DNA from: a virus
Reading direction: 5' to 3' (one strand)
Virus record (IMG/VR): IMGVR_UViG_3300035698_001450
Coordinates: 1 to 29,063 of that record
DNA: 29,063 nucleotides
In this document: piece by piece, positions 20,501-28,647 of the stretch
Position numbering within the stretch: the first letter of the stretch is position 1
Layout of the letters: each line of letters opens with the position of its first letter
Notes under the pieces: generated by a model
What the model saw: only the letters and a program-made list of their open reading frames with translations
The model's database searches: none
What the model was told of the DNA's origin: nothing
Position numbers and translations under genes: made by a program

Positions 20501-23389
20501 ATGGCTGACAGTTTATTTTTAAACAAAACGAAAGTTGATATATTTCAAAAGCCTATCACAAGAAAAATCAGAATAGGTGAAGTTTCAGAAGTTGACAAAA
20601 TGAAAAGTTCATATTCATACACGGTCAGCCTTCCGAAAACTGGAAAGAATCAAGCCTTCTTTGAAATGTTGGGGCTTATTGGGAACACAAGCCGCAAGCC
20701 TTATGAATCAATTGTTGCTGACTATATTGTTGACGGCGTTTATTTGGTTTTGAATGGTTCAGCCATTATAAGACAAACTTCAAAAGGTTATCAAATTAAC
20801 TTGATTGACGGCGTCAGAAGTCTTTCAGAATTGTTGAATGGTTTGAAACTTGTTGACTTGCCGCTTGATGACCTGAACCATATTTTGACAACTCAAAATT
20901 ACATTGACAGTTTTGAAAACACAGACGGTTTCATTTATGGAATTGCTGATTATGGAAGGGGCGTTTCAACAAGTATCAAAGTTGAAAAGCAAGCACCTTC
21001 AATTTTTGTTCATACGTTGTTCAGAAGAATCTTTGAAAGCAACGGGCTGACATTACATGGTGAATTTTTCACTACAAATGAAAAGTACCTGAATGAAGTT
21101 CTTGCGCCTTCAGTCGGTTATGAAGTTAAAGAAACGGCGGTGACAAGCACGGCGAAGGGCGGGGCTGATTCTGATGAACTGGAAGCCTTTCAATTTTCAA
21201 ATGATTATATCACATTTGAAGAAGATTTCACAATGACAGACAACAGCCTTATTGGGGCTTCAATAGTTTCTGGAAATATGAAGTTTTCAGTTGCGGGAAT
21301 TTATAAAATTGATATGTCTGTTTTTTATTCCCTTTATTTCACTTATGCAAGTATTCAAGTGAAGTTGAATGACACAACAATTTCTTATATTTCACTTTCT
21401 GAAGGGAACAGTCAGACCCTTGACAAATCAATTGTCTTCACAGTTGAAGTTGATGACGTTCTTTCATTCATGCTTTCTGGAAGTTCAAAGACAGGATATG
21501 AAGACCCGCTTCACCCTTACATGATTGATTATTCAGTTAAGTTTGATTCTTTGATTTATCTTCAAACAGGGGGTCAGGTCATTGCGGCTTCTGACTATAT
21601 TGGTGACATGAATCAACTTGACTTTGTGAAAGACATTGTCAACAGATATGGTCTTGTATTGCACCCTATTCAGAACACAAATGAATTTCAATTCAAGCGT
21701 CTGGAAGCCTTGTTGAATGACAAGACAAACGCTGAAGACTGGACTTCAAAATTGTCTGAAATTGGAACTGAAAATTATATTTCTGGATATGCAAAAAGCA
21801 ATCTTGCAAATTATCAATATCCTGAAGCAATAGTTGTTCCGAACAATGACGGTGAAATGTTGATTGACAATGAAAACGCGCTTCTTGAAAAGACTTTGTT
21901 TTCAAGCCCGTTTGAAATTCCGACAACAGCAAGCAAAATTTCAGGTGAACAGACTTATTTGTTGCCTATTTGGGGTGAAGAAGAAGCGGGAACTGAAGAA
22001 CAGGAAACAACATTGACTTATTTGACAGGAACTTCAAGCGTATATTTGAAGACTGATGGAACAACGGGGGCTTTAGTTGACGCAAATGTGAAGGAATATG
22101 CAAACATTGACCCAACAACAAAGACTTACAAAGCAACAGGAAGCATTGAAGCGGCTGACGGCGCACTTGTTTGCTTTTACGATATTGACGGAAACTTCAT
22201 TTCCTATCAAAAGAAGGGAACAGGAACTTCAGCCAATTACACAAAGGAAACACTTTTTTTGCCTTCAAATTGTAAGTCAATCAAGGTGTCAGGAATCACA
22301 GCCTTTGACGGTGAATTGTACGAATATGAAACAATTGACGTTTCAACGCCCGTGAATGAAGAACAGCCTTTGCGGGTCTTGAACATTGAACGTTTTGACA
22401 TAAGTTTCACAGCCAAATTGTTTGATGAAGTGACAGGGGTGACGGCTTCAACTGATATTCCTTTCTTGAATCTTGAAAATATGTCAATGGCTTACTTTCT
22501 GGCAAACTTTTACAAGGCATTTCAAAGCCTTATTGAAAACTTTAAAAAGCGCAAGTTCCTTTTCAATTTGTCTGTTGTTGACATTTACAATCTTGACTTC
22601 TTCAAACTGAAATATTTGCGTCAGACAGGAAGGTTTTATTATATGAACGGCGTTCAATACACAAACGGAAAATTGTCTTCAGTTGACTTGATTGAAATAA
22701 AAGAATTTCCTGTGAATTTGCCGCCTTCACAAGTCGGGAATTATTCATTCAATATGAATCACAGCGCAACAAGAACTGTCACGCTTGCAAATATGCTGAC
22801 CAATTATGAAGACCCTGAAAAAGACGCGGCTTTGAAAATTAAGATCATAAGCGGCTTCAATGCTGATGTACTTTTGAAACAAGGCGGCGTGACCATTACA
22901 GCGGAAACGGAAATTGCTGTTGCTGATCTTGACTTGACGGCTGTTGAAGTGTTGGGCGGGGTTTCCGCTTATTCTGAAGCGTGGGTCTTTGCAATTGCTG
23001 ATTCTGGTTCAGGAACATACGGTTCTTTGACAGGAACCTTGACAGCAAATGTCTTGACTTATGTGAATGTTGCGCCAGTTGCCAACGCGGGAAGCAATCA
23101 GACGGGAATGTTGCCAGATTCAGTTTATGGAATTTCATTTACTTTGAACGGTTCAGGGTCTTATGATTATACAGGTGAAATTGTTTCATACTTTTGGGAA
23201 ATTATAAGTGAACCAACAGGCGCAACGGCAAGCATTTCACAAAGTACTTCAACGCCAACGGCAACAATGACGGTTCCAAATGATGAAGATAATGTTGGCG
23301 TCTTTACATTACAATTGACCGTGACTGATGAATTTGGTTTGACTGATACAGATACAATGACGGTGACAGTTCAAATGTTTCACCCTTAA
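20501..23389 (+). CDS. Large tail-tip protein with C-terminal PKD-like domain
   Basis: 962 aa. It opens MADSLFLNKTKVDIFQKPIT and contains SYSYTVSLPKTGKNQAFFEM, a hub-like region (FVHTLFRRIFESNGLTLHGE), a central GDMNQLDFVKDIVNRYGLVL segment and VDLIEIKEFPVNLPPSQVG. These fit the tail-associated (Tal-like) hub proteins. The last 110 residues form an Ig-like PKD domain: APVANAGSNQTG, SFTLNGSGSYDYTGEIVSYF and LQLTVTDEFGLTDTDTMTVT. PKD domains often bind carbohydrate or extend a protein, so this end may contact the host surface. It is a candidate receptor-binding element next to the fibre esterase. Confidence 0.55.
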   Translation: MADSLFLNKTKVDIFQKPITRKIRIGEVSEVDKMKSSYSYTVSLPKTGKNQAFFEMLGLIGNTSRKPYESIVADYIVDGVYLVLNGSAIIRQTSKGYQINLIDGVRSLSELLNGLKLVDLPLDDLNHILTTQNYIDSFENTDGFIYGIADYGRGVSTSIKVEKQAPSIFVHTLFRRIFESNGLTLHGEFFTTNEKYLNEVLAPSVGYEVKETAVTSTAKGGADSDELEAFQFSNDYITFEEDFTMTDNSLIGASIVSGNMKFSVAGIYKIDMSVFYSLYFTYASIQVKLNDTTISYISLSEGNSQTLDKSIVFTVEVDDVLSFMLSGSSKTGYEDPLHPYMIDYSVKFDSLIYLQTGGQVIAASDYIGDMNQLDFVKDIVNRYGLVLHPIQNTNEFQFKRLEALLNDKTNAEDWTSKLSEIGTENYISGYAKSNLANYQYPEAIVVPNNDGEMLIDNENALLEKTLFSSPFEIPTTASKISGEQTYLLPIWGEEEAGTEEQETTLTYLTGTSSVYLKTDGTTGALVDANVKEYANIDPTTKTYKATGSIEAADGALVCFYDIDGNFISYQKKGTGTSANYTKETLFLPSNCKSIKVSGITAFDGELYEYETIDVSTPVNEEQPLRVLNIERFDISFTAKLFDEVTGVTASTDIPFLNLENMSMAYFLANFYKAFQSLIENFKKRKFLFNLSVVDIYNLDFFKLKYLRQTGRFYYMNGVQYTNGKLSSVDLIEIKEFPVNLPPSQVGNYSFNMNHSATRTVTLANMLTNYEDPEKDAALKIKIISGFNADVLLKQGGVTITAETEIAVADLDLTAVEVLGGVSAYSEAWVFAIADSGSGTYGSLTGTLTANVLTYVNVAPVANAGSNQTGMLPDSVYGISFTLNGSGSYDYTGEIVSYFWEIISEPTGATASISQSTSTPTATMTVPNDEDNVGVFTLQLTVTDEFGLTDTDTMTVTVQMFHP

Positions 23390-23401
23390 AAATTATATAA
23401 A

Positions 23402-25873
23402 ATGGCTGAAAAAGTAAATATTGCAAGTTTGACAATTGACGTTGATGACGTCATAAAAGAAAGCGTAAGGCTTCAGAAGGAAATTGACAAGACAAAGAAG
23501 GCACAAAAAGAACTTGACACAACGACTGATGAAGGCGCGGCTTCTTATCAAAAGTATGACGCTCAATTGAAGAACACAAAGAAGGCTTTGCGTGACAATC
23601 AACAGTTTGTTTCTTCCCTTGATGAAGCAAACAAAGACTTGACAAAAACAATGCAAGTTGAAAACAAGTCAACGCAAGAATTAAGGGATTCAAGAAGGAA
23701 TCTGAACCAGATTTCAAAGCAAATAGTTGGAAATACACAAGAAGAAATTGACTTGCGTGAACAACTGAACATTGCAATTGATGACCAGACAGAAGCGTTG
23801 CGGGAACAAGGGTCAGAATTCAATAGTTCAAAAGATAAAATTGGCGAATACACGCAAGGAATAAACGCTTCAGATTTAAGCCTTCAAAGTTTCATTTCAC
23901 AGTCACAAGACGCGGGCGGCGCAACAAAACTTGTCAGCGGTGGTTTAAAGTCGGCTTCAAAGTCAATGTTGGGATTCACAAAAGCGTCACTTGCTTTCAT
24001 TGCAACGCCAATAGGGGCGGTTTTGGCTATCATTGCGGGGGCTTTCTTATTGATCAAGAACGCAATGAACAGAAGTGAAGAATCAACAACAAAGGTCAAG
24101 AAGGCTTTTGCGGCTTTTTCTGGAATAATAAGCGGGGTCATGAAAGTTCTGGAACCTTTGGGAAAATTCTTGATTGATTATTTGGTTTGGTATCTTGACA
24201 AAGTTCAAAAAGCGGTCTTTGCTGTTGTTGACGCTTTTATTTGGCTGACTGACAAAGTGGGTCTTGACGGAATTTCAAATGATGTGAAGGAATTCAAAGA
24301 AGAAATTGAAGCAACAACTGAAGCGGCGCAAAAACTTGTTGACGCTGAACTTGCTTTGACAAAGGCGCAACGTATTTCAAGAAAAGTTCAACTTGAATAC
24401 CAAAAGGACGCTGAAAAATTCCGTCAAATACGTGATGACACTTCAAAGTCTATCAAAGAAAGAATTCAAGCAAATGAAGATTTGGGGGCTTCACTTCAGA
24501 AGCAAGCAAAAGAAGAAGCCATTATTTTACAGAAAGCCCTTGACCTTGCCAATTTAAGAATTGAACTTGAAGGGGAAACAACTGACGCTTTAAACGCAAG
24601 GGCTGACGCTGAAACGGAAATTGCTGATCTTGAAGAAAGAATCACAGGGCAAACTTCAGAACAGTTGGTCAATAGGGTTGGACTTTACAAGGAAGCGTCT
24701 GACGCTGTCAAAGCAATTAAAGACCAAGAAGGGAAGGAAGCGGAAGAAGCCGCAAAGAAACAAATTGAACTTGACAAGCAAGTTGCTGAAGCGGCAATTG
24801 AATCAGCCCGTTTTGAATTGAATGAATACATAAGGGCAAACAAATCAAAGATTGATTCTGACAAGTTCTTGACAAATGAAGCCGTTACGCAAGAAACAAA
24901 AAGGCTGAACGGACTAGCGGAACAAAGACGCAAATATGAAGCAACAAGACTTGAAGAAGGCGCAATCACAGAAGCGGAATATAATGACACAATAAATCAA
25001 ATAAATGATGAAAATCAGATTGCAATTGATGAAGTAAATCTTGAACGGGAAGAAGCCAATAAAGAAAAGCAAGCAATTGACGCTGAAAATTATTTGATAT
25101 TTCTTGAAGAACAAACAAACAATGAGCTTGAAAATCAATTAAGAAGACTTGACGCGGAACAGAAAGCGGAACTTGACGCGGCTGAAAAGACTGGCGCAAA
25201 TAAAGCATTGATTGACGCAAAATATTCAAAGCGTGAAAAGGTTCTTCAGGCGGCAACAACTGACAGTCAAATTGCGGGCTTTGGTCAGGTATTTGATTCA
25301 TACGCTTCAATACTTGGTGAACAGACAGCGGCGGGAAAAGCGGCGGCAATTGCTTCAACAGTCATTTCAACTTATCAAGGGGCGCAACAAGCCTTCACTT
25401 CATTGTCTGGAATTCCTATTGTCGGAACGGCTTTAGGTATTGCGGCGGCGGGGGCGGCTGTCATTGCGGGTGTGAAGAATATTCAGAAAATTACTTCAAC
25501 GCCAACAACTTTTTCAAAAGGTGACATTCTGAAAGGGAAAAGTCACGCAAGGGGCGGAATTCCTTTTTCTTTGGGCGGTCAACTTGGATTTGAAGCGGAA
25601 CACGGTGAATCCTTAATCAATGCAAAATCAACAGCAATGTTCAAACCTTTGCTTTCTTCAATCAATGAAGCGGGCGGCGGAAAGAAATTTGCTTCAGGTG
25701 ACATTTTGGGAAGTTCAGCAAATTCTTCTTCAATGTCAATAATTGATTATGACCTTTTGGCGGCAAGAATATCACAAGCAAATGAAAGTTTGCCAAATCC
25801 AGTTGTCAGCATTGAAGAATTCAACACGGTCAATGACAATGTCAATTTTGTTGAAAGTCTTGCTTCTGAATAG
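23402..25873 (+). CDS. Tape measure protein
   Basis: 823 aa. A long N-terminal coiled coil (to about residue 170) leads to a hydrophobic segment (ATPIGAVLAIIAGAFLLIKN), further coiled coil rich in Ala, Glu, Lys and Gln, then a second hydrophobic stretch (IPIVGTALGIAAAGAAVIAG). The C-terminal domain starts FSKGDILKGKSHARGGIPFS and contains FEAEHGESLINAKSTAMFKP, which I associate with the end of Bacteroidota phage tape measures. The protein sets tail length; at about 0.15 nm per residue this suggests a tail near 120 nm. It ends the late operon, after the tail-tip genes rather than before them as usual. Confidence 0.8.
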   Translation: MAEKVNIASLTIDVDDVIKESVRLQKEIDKTKKAQKELDTTTDEGAASYQKYDAQLKNTKKALRDNQQFVSSLDEANKDLTKTMQVENKSTQELRDSRRNLNQISKQIVGNTQEEIDLREQLNIAIDDQTEALREQGSEFNSSKDKIGEYTQGINASDLSLQSFISQSQDAGGATKLVSGGLKSASKSMLGFTKASLAFIATPIGAVLAIIAGAFLLIKNAMNRSEESTTKVKKAFAAFSGIISGVMKVLEPLGKFLIDYLVWYLDKVQKAVFAVVDAFIWLTDKVGLDGISNDVKEFKEEIEATTEAAQKLVDAELALTKAQRISRKVQLEYQKDAEKFRQIRDDTSKSIKERIQANEDLGASLQKQAKEEAIILQKALDLANLRIELEGETTDALNARADAETEIADLEERITGQTSEQLVNRVGLYKEASDAVKAIKDQEGKEAEEAAKKQIELDKQVAEAAIESARFELNEYIRANKSKIDSDKFLTNEAVTQETKRLNGLAEQRRKYEATRLEEGAITEAEYNDTINQINDENQIAIDEVNLEREEANKEKQAIDAENYLIFLEEQTNNELENQLRRLDAEQKAELDAAEKTGANKALIDAKYSKREKVLQAATTDSQIAGFGQVFDSYASILGEQTAAGKAAAIASTVISTYQGAQQAFTSLSGIPIVGTALGIAAAGAAVIAGVKNIQKITSTPTTFSKGDILKGKSHARGGIPFSLGGQLGFEAEHGESLINAKSTAMFKPLLSSINEAGGGKKFASGDILGSSANSSSMSIIDYDLLAARISQANESLPNPVVSIEEFNTVNDNVNFVESLASE

Positions 25874-25887
25874 AAAACCATTTTAAA

Positions 25888-25976
25888 GCCTTTTAAGAAC
25901 AAAAAGGCGCAAGACAACACAAGTTGTCAAGGAACATAAAAAAAGCCGCTTGACTTAACAGGCGGCTTTCATTTTT
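25888..25976. terminator. Terminators between the convergent late and right-hand operons
   Basis: Three hairpins lie between the tape measure stop and the next gene on the opposite strand. They are GCCTTTT/AAAAGGC (25888-25908), GACAAC/GTTGTC (25913-25928), and AAAGCCGC/GCGGCTTT (25942-25949 with 25962-25969). The third has A-rich sequence before it and T-rich sequence after it, so it can terminate transcription from both directions. Confidence 0.7.
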
Positions 25977-25991
25977 GGTTTAATTGACTTT

Positions 25992-26468
25992 TTACTTCTT
26001 CTTAAATCTGATTAATTTCAAAACGTCTTGAATCACATTCTTTTCTTTTGGAACTTCTTCAACTTTCTTTTCAATCAGTTCAGCCTTAATTTCAACTTTG
26101 TCATCATTCTTGACAACTTTCATTTCAGGTTGTTTTTTAATTTCTGACTTCTTGATTTCTTCAGCCTTTTCTTTTTCCTTGTTTGAATTATAAAGGTTGT
26201 TCAATTTTTCCTTTCTGATATTTTCCATTTCAACGCGTAAAGTTGGAAAGGTCAGTTCAGCAATTTCAATCATTGTTTCAATGTCAGAAAGTGCTTGCGT
26301 TAAAAGTTGAAAATTTAAGTCAGAAGGGTTGTTTCCAAATTTATGAACAGCAAGGGAAGTTTCAATTGCGGTCTGTTGAAGTGTTGACAATCTTCTTTCA
26401 GGCTTCCAGTTCAGGAAGGTTCTTTTGTAAAGATAAAGCCTTTGTTTTAAAGTTTTGTATTGTGGCAT
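25992..26468 (-). CDS. Unknown Lys/Glu-rich protein (158 aa)
   Basis: The N-terminal 90 residues are helical (MPQYKTLKQRLYLYKRTFLN, LQQTAIETSLAVHKFGNN, LTQALSDIETMIEIAELTFP). The rest is a low-complexity Lys/Glu coiled coil ending RFKKK. I do not recognise the family. It is the last gene of the right-hand leftward operon and converges with the tape measure gene. Alternating charges suggest a scaffold or nucleic-acid-associated protein, but this is not supported by any motif. Confidence 0.5.
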   Translation of the reverse strand: MPQYKTLKQRLYLYKRTFLNWKPERRLSTLQQTAIETSLAVHKFGNNPSDLNFQLLTQALSDIETMIEIAELTFPTLRVEMENIRKEKLNNLYNSNKEKEKAEEIKKSEIKKQPEMKVVKNDDKVEIKAELIEKKVEEVPKEKNVIQDVLKLIRFKKK

Positions 26469-26469
26469 A

Positions 26470-26709
26470 TTATGAATTTTTGTGACGGCTGTTGATTGTA
26501 AGCGTTGTCGATTTGAATTTAAGTTTCACGCCGTCAATGTTTGTGTTGAAAATATTATTGAATGAATCTATTATAAACGGTTTAAAATTGCACCAAACAT
26601 TTAGGGGTGAATCTTTGTTGCGCGTTGCATATTCTTTCACGGGGTCTTTCATTTCTGTTCTATGTTTGATGACCTTTTCAACGTAGGTCTTGTTTAATGG
26701 CATAAGCAA
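26470..26709 (-). CDS. Unknown small basic protein (79 aa)
   Basis: It starts MLMPLNKTYVEKVIKHRTEM. The frame overlaps the upstream gene by 32 nt, so a later start, such as ATG at 26703 or 26652, is possible. It ends just before the 158-aa gene. Content is basic and polar (YATRNKDSPLNVWCNFKPFI), with no recognised motif. Confidence 0.4.
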   Translation of the reverse strand: MLMPLNKTYVEKVIKHRTEMKDPVKEYATRNKDSPLNVWCNFKPFIIDSFNNIFNTNIDGVKLKFKSTTLTINSRHKNS

Positions 26710-26962
26710 GCGAATTATAAAGATTTATGATTGAAAATTGATAACCTTTGTCATTAAGAATGAACTGGCGAAGGAATTTGCTGTTGTCAGGAACAATTGT
26801 TTTTTTGTTCAAAGGTACTTTATGAAACTTTGCAAAAGATTTCAGAAGTTGAATTGAGTTTGTCTTGTGTTCAGTTTTCCCGTCTTGAATGAAGTCAAGA
26901 ACAGCAACAATGATTTCAGCCTTCACGCTTTCTGTTTCAGTTCTGTTGAATTTTTCTTTCAT
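26678..26962 (-). CDS. Unknown 94-aa protein
   Basis: It starts MKEKFNRTETESVKAEIIVA. It appears helical and basic, with an N-terminal helix (SVKAEIIVAVLDFIQDG) and a C-terminal segment (FLRQFILNDKGYQFSIINLY). It overlaps the upstream winged-helix-like gene by 4 nt (ATGA), so translation is coupled. The family is unknown. Overlap with the downstream ORF leaves some doubt about that ORF's start rather than about this gene. Confidence 0.5.
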   Translation of the reverse strand: MKEKFNRTETESVKAEIIVAVLDFIQDGKTEHKTNSIQLLKSFAKFHKVPLNKKTIVPDNSKFLRQFILNDKGYQFSIINLYNSLAYAIKQDLR

Positions 26963-27255
26963 AAGGCTTCAGAAATTCCAGCTTGATTAAGTTTCATTTT
27001 CTGGTAAAGTTCAACGGCTTCTTTCTTGTTTTCAAGGCTGTATTGTACAAAAGTGACTTCACGCCCGTATTTGTTGAAAGACTTCACTTCATTTGAAATT
27101 ATTTTGAAGCCTATTTTCCGCAAGTCTGAAATTCTTGCTGTCAAGTTCCAGACGCCGCAAGACAACATCATTGTTTTTCTGTCTATGAAAAGCCTGTTGT
27201 ATAATTCAAAGAACACTTCTTGAATTTGGCTTTCAGGTAAAGCAATTTTTTTCAT
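26959..27255 (-). CDS. Winged-helix-like DNA-binding protein
   Basis: 98 aa. The stretch LSCGVWNLTARISDLRKIGF is a recognition-helix pattern (L-ARISDLRK-G) found in winged-helix domains of phage and DpnI-C-terminal-like proteins. It is followed by the wing strands KIISNEVKSFNKYGREVTFV. The C-terminal helix NKKEAVELYQKMKL completes the domain. It is the first gene of the right-hand leftward operon, next to the integrase, so it may be a lysogeny or excision regulator. That role is inferred. Confidence 0.6.
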   Translation of the reverse strand: MKKIALPESQIQEVFFELYNRLFIDRKTMMLSCGVWNLTARISDLRKIGFKIISNEVKSFNKYGREVTFVQYSLENKKEAVELYQKMKLNQAGISEAL

Positions 27256-27288
27256 GATTTATATTGATTTAAAAGGTTTAAAATTATA

Positions 27289-27319
27289 CAAAACTAAGAT
27301 AAATTATTTAATAAGCAAT
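27289..27319 (-). promoter_or_regulatory. Leftward promoter of the winged-helix operon
   Basis: On the minus strand TTG (27319-27317), a 20-nt spacer and TAGTTTTG (27296-27289) match the Bacteroidota -33/-7 elements. It overlaps the last codons of the integrase gene. Transcription would begin near 27284, leaving a leader of about 29 nt before the winged-helix gene, so this operon can be expressed separately from the integrase. Confidence 0.55.
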
Positions 27320-28118
27320 TTGTTATTCCAGTTGTGTTGAATTGTGAAACGTGTGTATAAATTTCGGTTGTCTTGCTTGAAGAATGACCAAGAAGTTCTT
27401 GAATGAATCTTAAATCAATTCCTTTTTCAAGTAAGTGAGTTGCAAAAGAATGTCTTAATTGATGAGGCGTGACGCTTTTATTTAACTTCTTAGAGCAATA
27501 TTTTACAATGTTGCTTAAAGAGGTTGCAGAATACTTTGTTCCGATTTCCTGACCATTAAAAACATACTTCAGAGGCTTATATGAATGATAATATTCTTCA
27601 AGTTCTTCAATAAAACCTTCATACATTGGAATAAATCTGTCTTTGTTCCCTTTAGATTGCTTCACAATTAGAACTTTCCTTTCCCTGTCTATATGATTAA
27701 ACTTTAGATTAATCAATTCTTGTCTTCTTAATCCAAAATAATACAAGGTTTTAAGTATCATTAAATGCTTGATGTTTCTTGCATTTGAAAACATAATCTG
27801 AATTTCTGATTGTGATAATACAACAGGAAGTTGCTTTTCTTTTCTTGGTCTTACAAATTTTACTTTGTCATATTTCCTTTCAAGAATCTTTTCATAAAAG
27901 AATTTCAAAGCGTTTATTATTTGATTCTGTTGTGAACCTGAAGAATATTTGTATTCATCAATAAACTTTTGCAAATCCTTTCCAGTTAAATGCTGATAGT
28001 ATTTGTCAGTACTTTTCAGAAATATTTCAATATAATGAAGATAAACTTTAATAGTGTTTTCAGAATACCTTATTTGTTTAAGTTTTCGTTTGGCAATATT
28101 TAAAATATTATCATTCAT
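27294..28118 (-). CDS. int: Tyrosine recombinase/integrase
   Basis: 274 aa. The N-terminal SAM-like core-binding domain (residues 1-90) is followed by the catalytic domain with all expected residues: Arg131 in FGLRRQELINL, Lys in KQSKGNKDR, HQLRH (His219, Arg222), LGHSS (His245) and Tyr254 in EIYTHV. The size and compact form are close to XerC/D-like integrases. It would catalyse phage integration or genome resolution. It lacks the additional N-terminal arm-binding domain of lambda Int, and no attachment site was recognised. GAG occurs five times here, far above the phage core, suggesting a different origin. Confidence 0.85.
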   Translation of the reverse strand: MNDNILNIAKRKLKQIRYSENTIKVYLHYIEIFLKSTDKYYQHLTGKDLQKFIDEYKYSSGSQQNQIINALKFFYEKILERKYDKVKFVRPRKEKQLPVVLSQSEIQIMFSNARNIKHLMILKTLYYFGLRRQELINLKFNHIDRERKVLIVKQSKGNKDRFIPMYEGFIEELEEYYHSYKPLKYVFNGQEIGTKYSATSLSNIVKYCSKKLNKSVTPHQLRHSFATHLLEKGIDLRFIQELLGHSSSKTTEIYTHVSQFNTTGITNCLLNNLS

Positions 28119-28231
28119 TATATTGATATTTAGTTAATTAAAAAGGGGTGAATTTATTTAGTAGTTAATTTGCAAGCCGTGATGAAGAAAGACGGCCTAC
28201 AAATAACATAGGCTATATTCAAAAAATGCTT
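28119..28231. other. Intergenic region upstream of the integrase
   Basis: About 110 nt with no coding frame. It contains a small hairpin GCCGT (28176-28180)/ACGGC (28192-28196) and the only GGCC I noticed in the window. It is a plausible place for an attachment site, but no matching repeat was found at the left end. Confidence 0.3.
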
Positions 28232-28606
28232 TTAGTCATGTAACAATTCTGGATTTTCATAAATATTGCCAATAATAGTAATATAACCACCGTAGATGCG
28301 TGAATAATCTTCTCTTGTTTTTACCAATTTCATTGACCATCCATTAACGTACCATACAATTTCAAAAAGTAGATTCTTATAATCAGATTTAACAATATCA
28401 CCATCGTATAATTCTTCCCCATTTTTGTCTTTTATACAGGTGAATTGGCATAATGTCTCAAAAATAATATCGCTTTCTAATCCTGTATCTTGGTTATGTA
28501 TTCTAAACTCATTAGAACAACCTTCAAACCTCTTAGAGTGAATGAAGTTTCCGTAAACCCATTCTGAACTCATTGCCTTTGCTCTAAATTTAATTTCTCT
28601 TTTCAT
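28232..28606 (-). CDS. YopX-family protein
   Basis: 124 aa. It has the full YopX pattern found in many phages: the opening MKREIKFRAKAMSSEWVYGN, the central LCQFTCIKDKNGEELYDGDI, and the end ITIIGNIYENPELLHD. The family is named after SPbeta YopX; its biochemical role is not established. The length is normal. It sits between the methyltransferase fragment and the integrase on the same strand. GAG/CTC is frequent here, in contrast to the phage core, so it belongs with the methyltransferase block. Confidence 0.85.
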   Translation of the reverse strand: MKREIKFRAKAMSSEWVYGNFIHSKRFEGCSNEFRIHNQDTGLESDIIFETLCQFTCIKDKNGEELYDGDIVKSDYKNLLFEIVWYVNGWSMKLVKTREDYSRIYGGYITIIGNIYENPELLHD

Positions 28607-28647
28607 TTTATTGTGTTTTAGTTTTTTAGATTAAGCATTTTCATAAA

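Noticed and set aside
682-27255. GAG/CTC depletion explained by codon usage alone
   Set aside because: The motif is missing across codon junctions, on both strands and in intergenic DNA, and nearby genes (YopX, methyltransferase) of similar base composition contain it often.
28176-28196. Attachment site at the hairpin upstream of the integrase
   Set aside because: No matching core sequence of reasonable length was found near 560-690 or elsewhere, so an att call is unsupported.
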